Of a stretch of DNA of 8,310 nucleotides, positions 7,006 through 8,310 are shown piece by piece (the stretch's first letter is position 1; every line of letters starts with the position of its first letter). The stretch lies in the NCBI GenBank assembly GCA_938021455.1, contig CALIGP010000285.1, forward strand, positions 1 through 8,310, given 5' to 3'. A program made the translations under genes and the position numbers. The notes beneath the pieces are model-generated. The model was not told the origin of the DNA, did not search any database, and saw only the letters and a list, made by a program, of their open reading frames with translations. The DNA comes from an uncultured Lewinella sp. Lineage in GTDB: Bacteria; Bacteroidota; Bacteroidia; Chitinophagales; Saprospiraceae.

Positions 7006-7021
7006 CTTCGCTTCGGTGAAG
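7006..7021 (+). other. Small hairpin with UUCG tetraloop
   Basis: CTTCGC (7006-7011), loop TTCG, GTGAAG (7016-7021) pair over six positions including one G-U. The loop is the very stable C(UUCG)G type in plus-strand RNA; the minus strand has a C-A mismatch at the wobble position, so the structure favours the plus-strand transcript, the receptor operon. It follows the long inverted repeat by one base. It may stabilise the 3' end of the receptor mRNA. No T-run follows, so it is not a classical terminator. Confidence 0.4.
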
Positions 7022-7148
7022 TATTGTCTCAAGAATTTTCACTTCTCGTAGCCAAGGGTACTATAAGTCAAAGGCTTTTTTAAGCGATCGACACCATTTA
7101 TCATTCCCCCCCAAGCCCCGCAGAAAATAAGCGATGCAGGTGATGCAC

Positions 7149-8189
7149 TCATTTCTCCCGCGCGGGGGAGTAACGCCCTGTCCGGTAAAAACTGGAGCGA
7201 AGTCCTTTCTGTACGGCCTCCACCACAAACTCATCCTCCCGCTCCGTCTTCTCCGCCAGTTGAGCGCCATTCATCCGCTGGAAGGTCTCATCGTCATGGA
7301 TGTAATACAGAAACTCCACCTTCGTGAAGGTGGGAGACACCGGCCGAACGATATTCAGCTGAACGCCCCAGGGATAGATATTGAGCATAAAATTAGGGTA
7401 TACCCAAACGTAGTAGGCCGTTACGTCACGCCCGTAGTCGGGGTGCCCAGCTGGAAAATCGAAGGTAAAATCCTCCTTACTGGCGTAGCCGATCTGCCAG
7501 ATAACGTCGCCGTCCGGAATCGTGGTGTAGCTGCCATAATCCAGCAATGCCCCCAGGTCGTTGTGGACGAAAGGTACGTGGAAGCCCTCCATGTAATTGT
7601 CCAGGTACAGCGCCCAATGGGCGCTGACGTTGTAGGTCTTGGAAAGCTCGGGGCGGAAAGTAAAATTCTCGAAGTCCAGAAAGTAAAGCCGGCTTTCCAG
7701 CTTCTGCACGATGGCGTCAAAATCTACCGACGGATCTACGCCGGAGAACAGGAACTGCCGCCACTTTTTCAAGGGCAGTTCGTGGAGATGGTCACACGGC
7801 CGGGGAAAATTTTCCGCGCCCTTGAACTCGGGCATGTGCTCAAATTGCCCGTCCAGCCCAAAACGACGGCCGTGGTAGGCGCAAGTGATCTTGCGCGCCT
7901 GCTTTGGGTGCTGGGCCAACAGCATTCCCCGGTGGGTGCATACATTGGAGAGGCACTTGATGCTATCGTCTTCTTGACGGGAGAGCAGTAGCGGCTCGTC
8001 GAGGTAATTCTCGAGCAGAGAAAATGGGTGAAGATTCTCCGGACCGGCAAAGAGTAGTTGTTCATCACCCAAAAACTGCCAGCTTTTGGCGAAGATGCGG
8101 TCCCGGCAAGCCGACCAAGCGGCAGGGTCGAGGTAAAAATCAGCCGGAAGGGTTTCGGCGCGGGCGGGGTCGGGGTGGATGGGGTACAT
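7149..8189 (-). CDS. Rieske [2Fe-2S] non-heme iron oxygenase, alpha subunit type
   Basis: The protein has 346 residues. The Rieske cluster ligands are visible: Cys84 and His86 in CTHRG, Cys103 and His106 in CAYHG. The mononuclear iron site is DNYMEGFHVPFVH (197-209): His204 and His209 are ligands and Asp197 is the canonical bridging acid to the neighbouring Rieske cluster. Asp319 in EREDEFVVEAVQKGL is the likely third ligand. The family uses electrons from a reductase or ferredoxin to activate O2 for hydroxylation or demethylation; the C-terminal EDxxxxxxVQxGL pattern recalls the choline monooxygenase/CntA-like branch, but the substrate cannot be assigned. HGRRF replaces the HGW seen in many members. 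It is shorter than classic dioxygenase alpha subunits (about 420-450). No reductase, ferredoxin or beta subunit lies in the window. The ATG at 8189 fits the family's usual N-terminus, but the frame remains open upstream through a tandem repeat. No Shine-Dalgarno is seen. Confidence 0.92.
   Translation of the reverse strand: MYPIHPDPARAETLPADFYLDPAAWSACRDRIFAKSWQFLGDEQLLFAGPENLHPFSLLENYLDEPLLLSRQEDDSIKCLSNVCTHRGMLLAQHPKQARKITCAYHGRRFGLDGQFEHMPEFKGAENFPRPCDHLHELPLKKWRQFLFSGVDPSVDFDAIVQKLESRLYFLDFENFTFRPELSKTYNVSAHWALYLDNYMEGFHVPFVHNDLGALLDYGSYTTIPDGDVIWQIGYASKEDFTFDFPAGHPDYGRDVTAYYVWVYPNFMLNIYPWGVQLNIVRPVSPTFTKVEFLYYIHDDETFQRMNGAQLAEKTEREDEFVVEAVQKGLRSSFYRTGRYSPAREK
8162..8184 (+). other. G-quadruplex-type motif overlapping Rieske gene start
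   Basis: G-runs at 8162-8164, 8166-8169, 8172-8175 and 8181-8184 are separated by loops of 1, 2 and 5 bases, which satisfies the usual G3+N1-7 rule; a fifth run lies at 8193-8196. The G-rich strand is the template strand of the Rieske gene and covers codons just inside its start. The corresponding residues (HPDPARA) are Pro-rich, so part of the G-richness may simply reflect coding for proline with CCC/CCG codons. Effect on expression is unproven. Confidence 0.45.
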
Positions 8190-8195
8190 GGTGGG

Positions 8196-8310
8196 GACTG
8201 TAGACTGTAGACTGTAGACTGTAGACTGTAGACTGTAGACTGTAGACTGTAGACTGTAGACTGTAGACTGTAGACTGTAGACTGTAGACTGTAGACTGTA
8301 GACTGTAGAC
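8196..8310. repeat. Perfect heptanucleotide tandem repeat (GACTGTA)n, at least 16.4 copies
   Basis: From 8196 the unit GACTGTA repeats 16 times without a mismatch and continues with GAC to the window edge at 8310, so the full length is unknown. It begins 6 bases upstream of the Rieske start codon. Read on the minus strand the unit is TACAGTC, which has no stop in any frame and would encode repeats of YSLQSTV; it is in frame with the Rieske gene through codons ACC and CCC. On the plus strand every frame meets TAG every 21 bases. Perfect repeats of this kind change length by slipped-strand mispairing, so it may be a contingency locus, or simply intergenic satellite DNA. Confidence 0.95.

Noticed and set aside
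7050..7081. AGCC/GGCT stem followed by TTTTTT as terminator of the receptor operon
   Set aside because: Only four pairs with a 19-base loop; the T-run is real but the stem is not convincing.
7134..7991. Plus-strand open frame of 285 codons
   Set aside because: It is antisense to the Rieske gene, which has all iron-ligand motifs; the plus-strand protein resembles nothing known.
8196..8310. CRISPR array
   Set aside because: The unit is seven bases repeated without spacers, so it is a simple tandem repeat.

Overview
The window looks like a chromosomal segment of a Bacteroidota bacterium, most likely a marine Saprospiria or Lewinella-type organism of medium GC. This is an inference from gene content: a FecI-type ECF sigma factor, a FecR anti-sigma factor and a TonB-dependent receptor (TBDR) with an STN domain and a carboxypeptidase-like N-terminal domain; two lipoproteins whose lipobox is followed by SCEK; start codons without clear Shine-Dalgarno sequences; and a secreted metalloprotease with a Cys-rich linker and an Fn3-like domain. 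No rRNA, tRNA, CRISPR array, transposase or phage gene was seen.

Layout. Positions 1-2302 carry two minus-strand lipoprotein genes. The distal one (1275 down past position 1) is a pappalysin/M43-like metalloprotease that runs off the window. The proximal one (2302 to 1403) is a second HExxH lipoprotein of the putative zinc-binding metallopeptidase type. A 215-base divergent intergenic region holds a 9-bp inverted repeat. Positions 2518-6895 carry a plus-strand operon of ECF sigma factor, FecR-like anti-sigma factor and TBDR. A hairpin with a T-run lies between the first two genes, and the last two overlap by 10 bases. A 253-base intergenic region follows, with a perfect 15-bp inverted repeat and a UUCG-loop hairpin. 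Positions 8189-7149 carry a minus-strand Rieske non-heme iron oxygenase. A G-run cluster overlaps its start codon, and a perfect heptanucleotide tandem repeat of more than 16 copies begins 6 bases upstream and runs off the window.

How the genes may work together. The sigma/anti-sigma/receptor set is a recognisable trans-envelope signalling module: ligand binding at the TBDR would be relayed from its STN domain to FecR and release the sigma factor. The two divergent metalloprotease lipoproteins are plausible partners or targets: they could process an external protein whose products are sensed or imported by the receptor. No SusD-like or DUF4249-like surface partner is present beside the receptor, which makes the protease pairing the most interesting hypothesis here. 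The Rieske oxygenase seems unrelated to this module. Its notable point is the tandem repeat next to its start, which could make its expression variable.
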